DNA from: an uncultured Rubrobacteraceae bacterium
GTDB taxonomy: Bacteria > Actinomycetota > Rubrobacteria > Rubrobacterales > Rubrobacteraceae
Length of the DNA stretch: 64,000 bases
Assembly: GCA_902806095.1 (NCBI GenBank)
Contig: CADCVF010000053.1
Span: 22,110 to 86,109 of the forward strand
Direction: 5' to 3'
Part shown: positions 49,031 through 58,527 of the stretch, piece by piece
How positions within the stretch are numbered: the first letter of the stretch is position 1
How the letters are laid out: each line of letters begins with the position of its first letter
Position numbers and translations under genes: made by a program
Notes under the pieces: model-generated
What the model was told of the DNA's origin: nothing
The model's database searches: none
What the model saw: the letters and a program-made list of their open reading frames with translations, nothing else

Positions 49031-49678
49031 TTATCGGAGCCTCTCCTTGAGGCCGGCTAAAATGAGGTCGAGGCCAAATTCGAACTCTGCGTCGTGATCC
49101 ACGTTTCGCAGTGGAGCCGCGAGCCCGTGGATGTTCGGAAAGTCGCCTCGAGATAGTGTGACGGCCCCGAGACGCGCGCCAGATGGCTCCATCGCAAAGC
49201 CGCGGATCTCGGCCATCGCATAGCCGGAAGCGTAGCTCGAGAGCGCGCGGAAAGCGTACAACGCCGTTTCGGGGTCGAAGCCAGCTCCCCTCAACGTCCT
49301 GAGGAACTCCTCGACCAGCCAGACCCCATCCATCGTGTCCGGCGGGCGAGTGATGAGCAGAGGGAATACGTTCGGATGCTCGTGGGCGAGCCGCCGGAAA
49401 GACCGATAAGCCTCCCTGACCCGCCTCTCCCAGCCCTCTTCCTCAGACGGTACCTCCAACTCACCGAGCAAGACCTCGACCATCCCGTCCAGCAATGCAT
49501 CCTTGTTCGGGACGTGGTTGTAGAGCGACATCGCCTCGACCCCAAGCTCACTCCCAAGCTTTCGCATAGAGAGAGCCTCCAACCCTTCCCGGTCTACATA
49601 CCGAACCGCCGCCTCTAATATCCGCCGCCGACTCAACGGCCGCCGCTTTACAACCGCCACAATACCTCCCTCAACCAA
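49031..49678 (-). CDS. TetR-family transcriptional regulator
   Basis: A 215-residue repressor. The helix-turn-helix is RRRILEAAVRYVDREGLEAL followed by SMRKLGSELGVEAMSLYNHV PNKDALLDGM, the pattern of the TetR(D)/TetR_C class. The C-terminal ligand domain has FDPETALYAFRALSSYASGY AMAEI. It is the first gene of a two-gene unit with the CPBP protease. A perfect palindrome (TTACGACGTAA) lies 34 bp upstream, a likely operator. The ligand is unknown. Confidence 0.85.
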   Translation of the reverse strand: MVEGGIVAVVKRRPLSRRRILEAAVRYVDREGLEALSMRKLGSELGVEAMSLYNHVPNKDALLDGMVEVLLGELEVPSEEEGWERRVREAYRSFRRLAHEHPNVFPLLITRPPDTMDGVWLVEEFLRTLRGAGFDPETALYAFRALSSYASGYAMAEIRGFAMEPSGARLGAVTLSRGDFPNIHGLAAPLRNVDHDAEFEFGLDLILAGLKERLR

Positions 49679-49711
49679 TACCCTTGACAGCTTACAAGAT
49701 AAGCGCCGTAT

Positions 49712-49722
49712 TTACGACGTAA
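49712..49722. promoter_or_regulatory. Palindromic TetR operator candidate
   Basis: TTACG-A-CGTAA is a perfect inverted repeat inside the AT-richer region just upstream of the TetR gene. A TTGACA at 49684-49689 reads in the opposite (plus) direction but has no gene to serve. Confidence 0.4.
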
Positions 49723-49819
49723 GTACAACTAGATTGCGAGGTTAGAGTTGTGAATTAGGAATGGGCTACGTGATAGACACTTCCATAATCAAGAGGTCAC
49801 GCGCCAGCTGCTAAAACGA

Positions 49820-49889
49820 AATGCTGACTTGCTGACAAGCGAAGGCCGTGAGGCCTGAGCGTGCTGAAATGCTGACAGGCTGAAATGCT
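49820..49889 (+). repeat. GCTGA tracts around a hairpin (repeat family G)
   Basis: AATGCTGACTTGCTGACAAG precedes the hairpin AGGCC-GTGA-GGCCT (49843-49856), and GTGCTGAAATGCTGACAGGC plus TGAAATGCT follow. The flank-hairpin-flank layout matches 51854-51950. It fills the gap between the TetR and PH-like genes. Confidence 0.6.
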
Positions 49890-50171
49890 CTAATCGTACA
49901 GACCGGCCCTGCGTTTTTGCTGTTCGAAGGTGTTCTTGATCCTGCGCGCGTCAGGGAGGGCCATGCGGTTCAGTTGAAAAACGCGGCCTGTATTGGTCTC
50001 TATCGTCAGGGTGACGTTGACGAGGCCCTTGATGCCGATCACGGCGACGTCGCGCAGTCCTACGCTCTCGACGTTCTGGGACTGCCAGCCGCTCCTCAGC
50101 TCCACCCTGTCGCGGTAGACGCTGACGATGGTGTTATTGTGGCCAGTGGCCTGCGTTATAGGTCCTTCCAA
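49890..50171 (-). CDS. Small hypothetical protein, PH-like beta fold
   Basis: A 93-residue ORF with alternating beta strands (TIVSVYRDRVELRSG, VGLRDVAVIGIKGLVNVTLT, IETNTGRVFQLNRMALPDAR) and a C-terminal helix (RIKNTFEQQKRRAGLYD). The pattern of six or seven strands and a last helix is that of bacterial PH-domain-like proteins. No membrane segment. It sits 80 bp downstream of the amt terminator on the same strand. Function unknown. Confidence 0.55.
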   Translation of the reverse strand: MEGPITQATGHNNTIVSVYRDRVELRSGWQSQNVESVGLRDVAVIGIKGLVNVTLTIETNTGRVFQLNRMALPDARRIKNTFEQQKRRAGLYD

Positions 50172-50252
50172 GTTGTCCTCCGTAGCGCTTGCGATCCGCC
50201 TGACACACCAGGATACAAGACGGCGTTACCGATTTTGGGTGGGCGTGAGAAA

Positions 50253-50281
50253 GCACCGGCCGGAGGGGATCCGGCCGGTGC
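50253..50281 (-). terminator. Terminator of amt
   Basis: GCACCGGCCGGA and TCCGGCCGGTGC form a perfect 12-bp stem with a 5-nt loop, 15 bp after the amt stop codon. On the minus strand it is followed by TTTCTC, a reasonable intrinsic terminator. Confidence 0.8.
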
Positions 50282-50296
50282 CGAAGTGTGCTTGCC

Positions 50297-51712
50297 CTAA
50301 GCTGAACCCTCGGGGACGCTTTCCATAGGCTCTGAGATCTTCCCGTTCCCATTCTGGTAATCGGTTGCGACGAGGTCGGGGTAGCCGAAGACTCCGTGCT
50401 CGTGGATGTCGAGCCCGTCGAGCTCCTGCTCTGGCTTGACCCTGATGCCGATGGTGGCCTTGAGCGTCGCGAAGACGGCGAGCGAGGCGATAAAGACGAA
50501 ACCGCCCGCAGCGACGATACCGAGAGCCTGAATGCCGAGCTGGTAGAGGCCGCCGCCGTAGAACAGTCCTGGCTCGCCGACAGCGGCGAGGGCGGGGCTC
50601 GTGAACAGGCCGCAGGAGAGCGTGCCCCAGATACCGCCCATACCGTGCGCTGCTATGGCGCCGAGTGGGTCGTCGACCCCGATCTTGTCCACGTAGACGA
50701 GCGTGGCGTACATTATTACGCCGGCGAAGAAGCCTATCACAATCGAGGCCCACGGAGCGACGAAGGCGCAGGGCGCGGTGATGGCGACTAGGGCCGCTAT
50801 GGCGCCGTTGCCGCCCATCCCGACGTCCACGTTGCGTCTGTACATGTAGCTCATGCTCATCGCGCCGAGGACACCGGCGGCTGCGGCCAGGTTCGTCGTC
50901 AGGGCTATGTCGGCGATGTCGGGAACGGCGGCCATCGTCGATCCCGGGTTGAAGCCCCACCAGCCGATCCAGAGTATGAGGACGCCGAGGACCGCGAGCG
51001 GCATGTTGTGGCCAGGGATGTTCACGGGCCTGCCGTCGTCATCGTATTTGCCAAGGCGCGGGCCGAGGAGCAGAGTACCGGCGAGCGCCGCCATCGCGCC
51101 AGAGAGGTGGACGACCGTCGACCCTGCGAAGTCCTGCATACCGAGCTCGGTCAGCCATCCGCCGCCCCAGATCCAGTGTCCCACCATCGGGTAGATTAGC
51201 CCAGCGAAGACGATGGCGAAGACCACGTAGACCGCGAACTTGGTCCGCTCCAGCATCGTGCCCCACACGATGGCCAGAGAGACCGCGCAGAAGGCGACCT
51301 GGAACAGGAACTTGGCCGAGAGCGGGACCTGCGTCCAGGAGAGTCCGGCGTAGACATCGTTGACCTGTCCGGGAGAGACAGCGAGGAACCAGCCCTGCGT
51401 GCCGATGATCGCGTTCCCCGTGCCGAAGGCAAGCGCGAAGCCGACGGCCCAGAACAGCAGGGCCGCGATCGCGAGGTTGACCAGGATCTTCGCCACCACG
51501 CTCCCGACGTTTTTCATTCGGGAGAAGCCGACCTCGAGCATCGCGAATCCTGCCTGCATGAACAAGACCAGACACGCCGCTATGATCACCCACATCGTGT
51601 CCATCGCCAGCGAGAGATCCGCCGTCGAAGGACCCTCCTGCGCGAACGCAAGCCCAGGTAGCGCGAACACCAACAACAAAACCGTGGTAGATAGTAACGC
51701 GAGCCTCCGCAA
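50297..51712 (-). CDS. amt: Ammonium transporter (Amt/MEP/Rh)
   Basis: A 471-residue channel-like transporter. A cleavable signal (LALLSTTVLLLVFALPGLAF) precedes eleven transmembrane segments. Diagnostic stretches are CLVLFMQAGFAMLEVGFSR, DFAGSTVVHLSGAMAALAGT with the first pore histidine, WIGWWGFNPGSTM, and DDPLGAIAAHGMGGIWGTLS with the second pore histidine. The C-terminal cytoplasmic tail (EQELDGLDIHEHGVFGYPDL) is the GlnK-regulated region of the family. No glnK or glnD gene follows, unlike the usual amt-glnK operon. A PucR-type regulator lies upstream on the same strand. Confidence 0.93.
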   Translation of the reverse strand: MRRLALLSTTVLLLVFALPGLAFAQEGPSTADLSLAMDTMWVIIAACLVLFMQAGFAMLEVGFSRMKNVGSVVAKILVNLAIAALLFWAVGFALAFGTGNAIIGTQGWFLAVSPGQVNDVYAGLSWTQVPLSAKFLFQVAFCAVSLAIVWGTMLERTKFAVYVVFAIVFAGLIYPMVGHWIWGGGWLTELGMQDFAGSTVVHLSGAMAALAGTLLLGPRLGKYDDDGRPVNIPGHNMPLAVLGVLILWIGWWGFNPGSTMAAVPDIADIALTTNLAAAAGVLGAMSMSYMYRRNVDVGMGGNGAIAALVAITAPCAFVAPWASIVIGFFAGVIMYATLVYVDKIGVDDPLGAIAAHGMGGIWGTLSCGLFTSPALAAVGEPGLFYGGGLYQLGIQALGIVAAGGFVFIASLAVFATLKATIGIRVKPEQELDGLDIHEHGVFGYPDLVATDYQNGNGKISEPMESVPEGSA

Positions 51713-51853
51713 AAGCTTCCTCCTCTTCAGAGTATATTCTCTCGGAACATAGTCTAGGCACCAGCTACAGAGGGGTCTTTAGCCCGGTGTATAAAGATGG
51801 GTGCCCCGCCACTTACTCTTGTTCAAGCGGATGTACAAGGAGGCGGGGAGCAC

Positions 51854-51950
51854 GCCTGCTTCGCAGGCTCTCAGCACTTCAGCTAGTCAGCATTTCAGCT
51901 TCCCGTAGGCGAGACCCGGCTGACAAGGCGGCGGAGCCGCCGTGCTGAAG
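51854..51950 (-). repeat. GCTGA tracts with two hairpins (repeat family G)
   Basis: Read on the minus strand: a GTGCTGAAGTGCT-type word order, hairpin GGCGGC-GGA-GCCGCC (51927-51941), then GCTGAAATGCTGACTAGCTG with AAGTGCTGAG, and hairpin GCCTGC-TTC-GCAGGC (51854-51868). It lies between pucR and amt, replacing any simple promoter region there. Confidence 0.6.
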
Positions 51951-51952
51951 TG

Positions 51953-53656
51953 CTATCTATCCGCGAAGCTCGATGGTTTTTCGGGGACGCGGCCGAGGAG
52001 TTGCATCGCTTTTATACCGAGGGTGAGGCGTTCGCGGTCCTCGCTCTTGTCCACGTCGAGGCCTGCAAGTTCGCCTACGCGGTCTAGGCGGTAGCGGATC
52101 GTGTGGCGGTGGGCGAAGAGGTCGCCCGCTGTCCTTACGGTCGAGGCGTCGTTGCCGAGGTAGGTGATCAGGGTCTGTACCAACTCGGTCCCGTAGCGGG
52201 AGTCGTAGTGGACGACAGGCTCTAGGGTCTCGCCGTAGAAGGCTTCGAGTTCCTCGGGATTCTCCTGGAGCACCCTGAAGAGGAGTTTGTATGTACCCGT
52301 CGTACCGAAGGTCGAGACGCTGGAGGGACCGTGGATGCGGTGGCCGATCTCGAGCGCTACCCTGGCCTCGGAGTAGGCGTCGGGGAGCTGCGCGGGGTCC
52401 TTCTTGTAGCCCCCGATCCCGACGGAGACGGTAAGGTCGGGTAGGAGGCCCTTGACGTAGCGCTGTATGCCCTTGGCCAGCAGTTGCGCCTTCTCAGGCA
52501 ACTCGTCTGGATCTTCGCCTTCTGCGCAACCGAGAAACAGGATGACGTTGTCCGAGCGCGGGCCGAGGAGGAAGTTCGAGAAGATCTGGCGGGCTTGCAG
52601 GCGTACAGCATCCGCCAGGCGTCGCTTGAGCTCCTGGATTGCTGGCTCCTTCGGCCTGCGGCGCGCGAGGTAGCGGGCGAAGTCGTCTATGTCGACGACC
52701 ACGACAAGGGCCCCTTCGGTAAGGTCGGCGCCGAGGTATCTTGCGCGTTGCAGGAGGAGTTCGACGGAACCGTAGTGGCCGCTTACGAGGTCGTCAACGA
52801 AGTCCCCCCTGGCACCAAGTTCCGTCTCGAGGCGTATGCGCTCCTTGCCGAGTTCGGCCTCGAGGACGCGCCTGGCCCAGTACAGCAGCACCACGTCTTC
52901 TGGCCTCAGGTTGCCGCCTTCCAGATCGATCCAGAGGTAACCTGCCGGGGCGCCGGTGCCGATGGGGGTCCAGAAAAGCTCGCCGTCAGCGACCCGCCAG
53001 CGTTCCACGGGTACGGAGAGGTACCCATCGGGTAGCCTGGCGTAACGGTCTCTGCGCTCCCGACGGGTCTCGTCGACCCCCGACTTTTTGGAGGCGCGTA
53101 GTCCCAGCTCTTCGAGCGTCGCGCGCAGATGGTTGTCGTTCCCGGAGTTGGCGATCAGGCGCCCCACAGAGTCTTCCACGACAACGGAACGTCCGAGCAT
53201 CCCGGAGACCCTGCCGGCCAGCTCTTCGAGCGTCGTCTCACCGCCGGCACTCTCCAGGAGCGCTCTGCCAGCCCCGTGGGAGAGCAGCAGCAGACCGTCG
53301 TCCTTGGAGAAGATCTCGAACAGTCGCCGGAGTGGCACTTCTGGGGAGAGCACGAAAAGACCAACCCCGAGATCGGCGGTCCGCTCGACAGATTCCACAG
53401 GCGCCTCGCCTTCGAGACGCCAGACGATGGCAGGAGAGCCGGTAGCGGCGAGCTCTTGCATGAAATCCTCGTCCAGGGCCTTGCGGGCGGTTACGGCAAC
53501 GTCATCGCGTGAGATCCAACCCTTCACCGGCTCGTCGACGGCGAGCCCGCGCACCTGCCTGGTCGGGTCACCGGGCAGCGGGCAGTCCGCGTCCAACTCT
53601 TCTAGAAGGATCAGGGAGAAGTCCTTCAGGATCACTACTGGCTCCGTTCGCAACAT
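51953..53656 (-). CDS. PucR-family transcriptional regulator
   Basis: 567 residues from ATG 53656 (MLRTEPVVILKDFSLILLEE). The N-terminal about 170 residues are a PucR-type sensory domain (purine catabolism regulator-like). The middle resembles a GGDEF-like/CdaR fold (LVVVVDIDDFARYLARRRPK, LTVSVGIGGYKKDPAQLPDA YSEARVAL). The C-terminus is the PucR helix-turn-helix (LVQTLITYLGNDASTVRTAG DLFAHRHTIRYRLDRVGELA). Such proteins control purine, amino-acid or nitrogen metabolism. Proximity to amt suggests a nitrogen role, by inference. It diverges from uvrA. Confidence 0.85.
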   Translation of the reverse strand: MLRTEPVVILKDFSLILLEELDADCPLPGDPTRQVRGLAVDEPVKGWISRDDVAVTARKALDEDFMQELAATGSPAIVWRLEGEAPVESVERTADLGVGLFVLSPEVPLRRLFEIFSKDDGLLLLSHGAGRALLESAGGETTLEELAGRVSGMLGRSVVVEDSVGRLIANSGNDNHLRATLEELGLRASKKSGVDETRRERRDRYARLPDGYLSVPVERWRVADGELFWTPIGTGAPAGYLWIDLEGGNLRPEDVVLLYWARRVLEAELGKERIRLETELGARGDFVDDLVSGHYGSVELLLQRARYLGADLTEGALVVVVDIDDFARYLARRRPKEPAIQELKRRLADAVRLQARQIFSNFLLGPRSDNVILFLGCAEGEDPDELPEKAQLLAKGIQRYVKGLLPDLTVSVGIGGYKKDPAQLPDAYSEARVALEIGHRIHGPSSVSTFGTTGTYKLLFRVLQENPEELEAFYGETLEPVVHYDSRYGTELVQTLITYLGNDASTVRTAGDLFAHRHTIRYRLDRVGELAGLDVDKSEDRERLTLGIKAMQLLGRVPEKPSSFADR

Positions 53657-53850
53657 GGTGTAACCGGCGCGTATCATTTTGGGCCTAGGGGCAGAAAATC
53701 GCAAACCCGCATACGGAAACGGCCCTCTGGGGTGTTAGAATGTGACCAAAAGCAAATTGCTTCTTTGGCCTCCCAACAGGGGGCCGTATACTTGCCCGTA
53801 GGCGTCCCGAAGAAGAGGGGTGAGCAGAGATCGCGGAAGAGCAGATCGTC

Positions 53851-56676
53851 GTGCGGGGCGCGCGCGAACACAACCTCAAGGATATAACGGTCTCCCTGCC
53901 GCGCGACGTGATGGTGGTCGTGACAGGGCTCTCCGGTAGCGGCAAGTCTTCTCTCGCGTTCGACACGATCTACGCGGAGGGGCAGCGCCGCTACGTCGAG
54001 AGCCTCTCCGCCTACGCGAGGCAGTTCCTCGGCCAGATGGACAAGCCCGACGTCGACCACATCGACGGCCTCTCCCCGGCTGTCTCTATAGATCAGAAGA
54101 CAACGTCCAACAACCCCCGTTCCACGGTCGCCACGGTAACGGAGATCTACGACTACCTGCGGCTGCTCTACGCCCGCGCAGGCAGGCCGCACTGCCACGT
54201 CTGCGGCTTCCCCGTAGCCTCCTCGACGCCGCAGCAGATGGTCGAGAAGGTACTCACCCTCCCCGAGAAGACGCGCTTTATGGTTCTCGCGCCTGTAGTG
54301 CGGGGGCGCAAGGGCGAGTACGGGAGGATGTTCAAGGATCTGGCCGAGAGTGGCTACGCCCGTGTCAGGGTCGACGGCGAGCTGCACGAGTTGCCCGTCG
54401 ACCTCGGGCTCGACAAGAACTACAAGCACGACATAGAGGTCGTCGTCGACAGGCTGGTGATCAGGGACGGCATAGAGCGTCGTCTCACGGACTCGATCGA
54501 GACGGCCCTGAACCTGGCCGAAGGCCTGGTGCTGATCGAGACCGTGGAGAGAGAAGGCGCGGGCGAGTCGATGCTCTTCTCGGAGAGCTTCACGTGTACG
54601 AATTGCGGGGCCTCCATCGCTGAGATACAGCCGCGCACGTTCTCGTTCAACAGCCCTCACGGGGCCTGCGACCGATGCGACGGGTTGGGGAGCCGCCTGG
54701 AGATAGACCCCGTCCTCGTCGTGCCGAACGAGGACCTGAGCGTGAACGAGGGTGCCGTCGTGCCCTGGGCAAACTCGCATACCGAGTACCACAGGAGCGT
54801 GCTCGGCTCGCTATCTGAGAAGTATGGGATCGACCTGAACGTCCCTTGGCGCGACCTGCCCGAGGAGCACAGGCACCTCATCCTCTTCGGTACCGACGGC
54901 GAGCGCATCTACGTCTCGTACCGCAACCGCTACAACCGTCGCAGGCAGTACATGACCCATTTCGACGGCGTCGTCGGCAACCTGGGACGGCGCTACGTCG
55001 AGACCGATTCGGAGTACAGGCGGGAGAAGATCGAAGAGTTCATGAGCCACGTGCCTTGCCCCAAGTGTAAAGGTGCCAGGCTCAGGCCTGAAGCCCTCGC
55101 CGTGACCGTCGGCGGCAAGAACGTATTCGAGTTCACAGAGCTCTCCGTTACGGACGCACAGGGGTTCTTCGACAGCGTCGAGTTCACCACGCGGGAGTGG
55201 ATCATCGGCGAGCGGGTGGTCAAGGAGATCAGGGAGCGACTCGGCTTCCTCGTCGACGTCGGGCTCGGATACCTCACCCTGAGCCGTTCCGCAGGGACGC
55301 TCTCAGGCGGAGAAGCCCAGAGAATCAGGCTAGCCTCGCAGGTAGGGAGCGGCCTCGTCGGCGTTCTCTACGTGCTCGATGAGCCTTCCATCGGGCTGCA
55401 CCAGCGGGACAACAGGCGGCTCTTGACGACCCTCGAGAAACTGCGCGACCTCGGGAACACGCTCATCGTCGTCGAGCACGACGAGGAGACCATACGTTCC
55501 GCAGACTACGTCGTCGACGTCGGTCCGGGAGCGGGGGTGCACGGGGGTGAGATCATCGCCGCCGGCAGCGTCGAGGACATCGAGGCCGAGAAGCGTTCGG
55601 TAACTGGCGATTTCCTCGCCCGGCGCCGGAGGATCGAGCCTCCCGAGGAGCGGAGGGAGCCCACGGGTTCCATAGAGTTGCTCGGGGCGATGGAGCACAA
55701 CCTGAAAGACGTTGACGTTGCGTTCCCGCTCGGGGTCTTCACCTGCATCACGGGCGTCTCCGGCTCCGGGAAGAGCACGCTGGTCAACGAGGTACTCTAC
55801 AAGGCCCTGGCCAACGCCGTCAGCCGCGGAAAGCACCGTCCTGGAAGGCATGCTGGCCTCAGGGGAGTCGAGGACGTCGACAAGGTCATAGACATAGACC
55901 AGAGCCCGATCGGGAGGACACCCCGCTCCAATCCGGCGACCTACACCAAGGTCTTCGACCACATTCGCCAGCTCTTCGCCTCGACGCCTGAGGCCAAGAT
56001 CAGGGGTTACAAGCCAGGGCGCTTCTCTTTCAACGTGAAGGGAGGCCGCTGCGAGGCGTGCCGCGGTGACGGCCAGATCCGCATAGAGATGCACTTCCTT
56101 CCCGACGTTTACGTGCCCTGCGAGGTATGCAAGGGCCGCCGCTACAACAACGAGACTCTGCGGGCCACCTACAAGGGCAAGTCCATCTCCGACGTGCTTG
56201 ACATGACCGTCGAGGAGGCCTGCGAGTTCTTCGCCCCCGTACCCGCGATCTCCCGCCGCATGTATACCCTGCGCGACGTCGGCCTCGGCTACGTCAGGCT
56301 AGGACAGCCGGCGACCACACTCTCCGGCGGCGAAGCGCAGCGCGTAAAACTGGCGAGCGAGCTGGGCAAGAGGGCGACCGGCAAGACCGTCTACATCCTG
56401 GACGAGCCGACGACCGGGCTCCACTTCGCCGACGTCGAGAAGCTGCTCTCGATTCTACACAGGCTCGTGGACGCGGGGAACACCGTCATCGTCATCGAGC
56501 ATAACCTCGATGTGATCCGGTCCGCAGACCACGTCATCGACCTCGGACCAGAGGGCGGGGACGCTGGCGGTGAGATCATCGCGACGGGAACCCCCGAAGA
56601 GGTCGCCAGCGTCCAGGAGTCACACACCGGCCGCTTCCTGCGCGGCCTCATGCCCGAGATCATGGCGGCGGGCTAG
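53851..56676 (+). CDS. uvrA: Excinuclease ABC subunit A
   Basis: A 941-residue UvrA from GTG 53851: two ABC cassettes (Walker [16 protein letters not shown] and [16 protein letters not shown]; signatures [16 protein letters not shown] and [16 protein letters not shown]) and zinc fingers (CTNCGASI...CDRCDG and CEACRGDG...CEVCKG). It scans DNA for lesions and delivers UvrB. The N-terminus is unusual: homologous residues EEQIVV lie upstream of this GTG, back to ATC 53830, which has GAGGGG at 9-nt spacing and a stop just before it. So an AUC start is possible. TAGAAT at 53736-53741 is a -10 candidate. Confidence 0.95.
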   Translation: MRGAREHNLKDITVSLPRDVMVVVTGLSGSGKSSLAFDTIYAEGQRRYVESLSAYARQFLGQMDKPDVDHIDGLSPAVSIDQKTTSNNPRSTVATVTEIYDYLRLLYARAGRPHCHVCGFPVASSTPQQMVEKVLTLPEKTRFMVLAPVVRGRKGEYGRMFKDLAESGYARVRVDGELHELPVDLGLDKNYKHDIEVVVDRLVIRDGIERRLTDSIETALNLAEGLVLIETVEREGAGESMLFSESFTCTNCGASIAEIQPRTFSFNSPHGACDRCDGLGSRLEIDPVLVVPNEDLSVNEGAVVPWANSHTEYHRSVLGSLSEKYGIDLNVPWRDLPEEHRHLILFGTDGERIYVSYRNRYNRRRQYMTHFDGVVGNLGRRYVETDSEYRREKIEEFMSHVPCPKCKGARLRPEALAVTVGGKNVFEFTELSVTDAQGFFDSVEFTTREWIIGERVVKEIRERLGFLVDVGLGYLTLSRSAGTLSGGEAQRIRLASQVGSGLVGVLYVLDEPSIGLHQRDNRRLLTTLEKLRDLGNTLIVVEHDEETIRSADYVVDVGPGAGVHGGEIIAAGSVEDIEAEKRSVTGDFLARRRRIEPPEERREPTGSIELLGAMEHNLKDVDVAFPLGVFTCITGVSGSGKSTLVNEVLYKALANAVSRGKHRPGRHAGLRGVEDVDKVIDIDQSPIGRTPRSNPATYTKVFDHIRQLFASTPEAKIRGYKPGRFSFNVKGGRCEACRGDGQIRIEMHFLPDVYVPCEVCKGRRYNNETLRATYKGKSISDVLDMTVEEACEFFAPVPAISRRMYTLRDVGLGYVRLGQPATTLSGGEAQRVKLASELGKRATGKTVYILDEPTTGLHFADVEKLLSILHRLVDAGNTVIVIEHNLDVIRSADHVIDLGPEGGDAGGEIIATGTPEEVASVQESHTGRFLRGLMPEIMAAG

Positions 56677-56691
56677 TCAGGGGCTCATGCT

Positions 56692-57141
56692 CTAGGCCCC
56701 GTTCGCCCCCTCGACTATCTCCTCGAGCGCGGAGCCGGCCACGATGTTCTCCAGGCCGCGGATCACGATTGCCGCGTCCTCGACAAAGTCGGCGTAGTTC
56801 TCGTCGCCGCCAGAGCGGCGGTGGAGGCTCTCCAGGATACGCCCGAGACGGTTTATGCCCCACCCCGTGTACTCATCTTTGTAGAGGGCGACGCGCACCA
56901 CAGCGTCCACGCTCAAGGGATCTAGGTTGCCGCGTTCTATGGTGGCGAAGACGTAGTCGTACTGTTCGAGGATGTCGTCCACGATGGGCCTGACGTCTGG
57001 CATATCCTCCTTCTCGAACATGAATACGTACGTGCCCGCGATGATCTGCAGTGCCTTGTCCTGATGATAGTAGCCTCTGCGGGAGTAGGCTTCTATCACC
57101 TCGAAAAGCTCCGTGAACTTCGCTTCATCAGACTCCGTCAT
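56692..57141 (-). CDS. Hypothetical soluble helical protein, 149 residues
   Basis: ATG 57141 (MTESDEAKFTELFEVIEAYS) is chosen over the very long open frame upstream, which is antisense to another gene. The protein is helical, with EAYSRRGYYHQDKALQIIAG TYVFMF, RPIVDDILEQYDYVFATIER GNLDPLSVDAVVRVALY and a C-terminal LENIVAGSALEEIVEGANGA. I do not recognise a family. The even helix spacing hints at a repeat-type or small helical-bundle protein. It converges on uvrA with a 15-bp gap. Confidence 0.6.
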   Translation of the reverse strand: MTESDEAKFTELFEVIEAYSRRGYYHQDKALQIIAGTYVFMFEKEDMPDVRPIVDDILEQYDYVFATIERGNLDPLSVDAVVRVALYKDEYTGWGINRLGRILESLHRRSGGDENYADFVEDAAIVIRGLENIVAGSALEEIVEGANGA

Positions 57142-57286
57142 TCTCCATCCCTCCACTGATCGCCTGATAAGAATTCTACCCCTGCTGCGACCTCCGCCGC
57201 CATACAATAGGCCACGAGAACTTCTACACCAAAAAGTCTTGTGCAGCCTTTGAAACGACGTAGACAGGCTGATAGATTCATGATCC

Positions 57287-58216
57287 GTGAGTGCCAGAAG
57301 CGCAGATCCAATAATAAGCCCGAACCAGGTCATGTCGGCGGGGCTCGCCGCTACAGCGGCGTCTCTGGTCACCTCCCGCTTCGGCGTCGCAGGCACGCTG
57401 CTCGGGGCAGCCCTGACGGCCATGATCATCACCGGCGGGTCGGCTATCCTGAGGGCGTACCTCGAGGCAGCCTCGGGGCGCGTTCGCGAGATGCCGACGA
57501 AGCTTCGCGCGCGCCGCGGACAACAGAACGCAGGAGATTTCGGTGGCACCATGCCTGGACGTCCCGACCTCAGGGACAACTTCGTGGGCAGAATGCGGGC
57601 CGCGCTCGATTGGTTCAGGCGCCTGCCGACCCTTGGCCGACGTTCGATCCTAATAAAAGGCCTCGTGGCCGCCGCCGTCGCGTTCGTGATCTGCATGGGC
57701 CTCGTGTGGGGGGCCGAGAAGGTTATCGGAAATAGCTTCTCCTGCGGCCTTTGGTCGAAGTGTCCGTACGGGGCCGTTCCCGGTATCCACCCCGCCGGGT
57801 ACGGAGGCACTGGTGCCGGTTCTTCTATCTCGGGCGGCGGCATGAATACCGGAGGGGTCGAAAGGCCAAGCCTCGTCGACCGCGTGCGCCAGCAAAGGAA
57901 CCCGTTCGGAGACGGCCGACCCGCCTTCGGGAGGGGCAACGACCAACTCTTCGGGAGAGGCAACGACCAACCCGTCTTCAGGAATCCAAGGGGAGGCGGG
58001 AATCCGGGTGGCGCTGCGTCATCAGCCTCCCCGGATCCGGGCGCCGTGCGAGGAGCGGGAGGCCAGGAATCCGCCCCGCCGGGTGCGGGACAAGAATCCG
58101 TCCCGCCGGACGCAGGAGGGGAATCCGTCCCACCGAACGCGGGACAGGAATCCGCCTCGCCGACGCCTAGAAAGCAGGATACGCCTTCCAACGCCTCACC
58201 GGAAGCCGGCCAGTAA
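57287..58216 (+). CDS. Hypothetical membrane protein with tandem-repeat C-terminus
   Basis: A 309-residue protein from GTG 57287. Residues about 15-60 contain two hydrophobic segments (SAGLAATAASLVTS, GTLLGAALTAMIITGGSAIL). A basic stretch follows, then a third membrane helix at about 125-145 (KGLVAAAVAFVICMGLVWGA). The rest is low complexity: Gly/Asn/Arg-rich, then four 9-10-residue repeats of the form G-Q-E-S-x-P-P-x-A encoded by 27-30-bp tandem DNA repeats (about 58058-58170). It is probably anchored in the membrane with a disordered tail. Function unknown. Confidence 0.6.
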   Translation: MSARSADPIISPNQVMSAGLAATAASLVTSRFGVAGTLLGAALTAMIITGGSAILRAYLEAASGRVREMPTKLRARRGQQNAGDFGGTMPGRPDLRDNFVGRMRAALDWFRRLPTLGRRSILIKGLVAAAVAFVICMGLVWGAEKVIGNSFSCGLWSKCPYGAVPGIHPAGYGGTGAGSSISGGGMNTGGVERPSLVDRVRQQRNPFGDGRPAFGRGNDQLFGRGNDQPVFRNPRGGGNPGGAASSASPDPGAVRGAGGQESAPPGAGQESVPPDAGGESVPPNAGQESASPTPRKQDTPSNASPEAGQ

Positions 58217-58527
58217 TCCCTCACCGGGTCCCGTAATAAGGTATACGGAATCCGCATGATCTCTGCCGCGGTGTGCAACCTTGGCGAGCGCAATTCCTAC
58301 CCTGTTCCTTTCACCATGCCCGTCATGTACGCGGCCCTCAGCTGTCATTCCCGCGGAAGCGGGAATCCACGACGCAGCAAGCGCTCCGCCCTCCAAGAGC
58401 GATCTACCAGATTACGTAGTAGACCTGCTCCTTCCGCCTTCGCCTGGGCCGTCTCTCTATCGCGTAGCGCGCGGCGCGTGTCGTGGTTCGCTCCGAAGGC
58501 GGCCCAAAGGGATAAACTTAGTCGGCT
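58217..58527. repeat. Intergenic region with interspersed repeat E, copy 2 (58236-58420)
   Basis: Contains CGGAATCCGCATGATC, CGGTGTGCAACCTTGGCGAG, the hairpin ATTCCCGC-GGAA-GCGGGAAT (58347-58366), and CGCAGCAAGCGCT...AGAGCGATCTA. This layout is shared with copy 3 at 63700-63889. The remaining 58420-58527 shows no further feature. Confidence 0.65.

Noticed and set aside
57142..58293. Upstream extension of the minus-strand ORF 56692-58293
   Set aside because: The part before ATG 57141 is antisense to the membrane-protein gene at 57287 and is a proline-rich shadow. Only 56692-57141 is kept.
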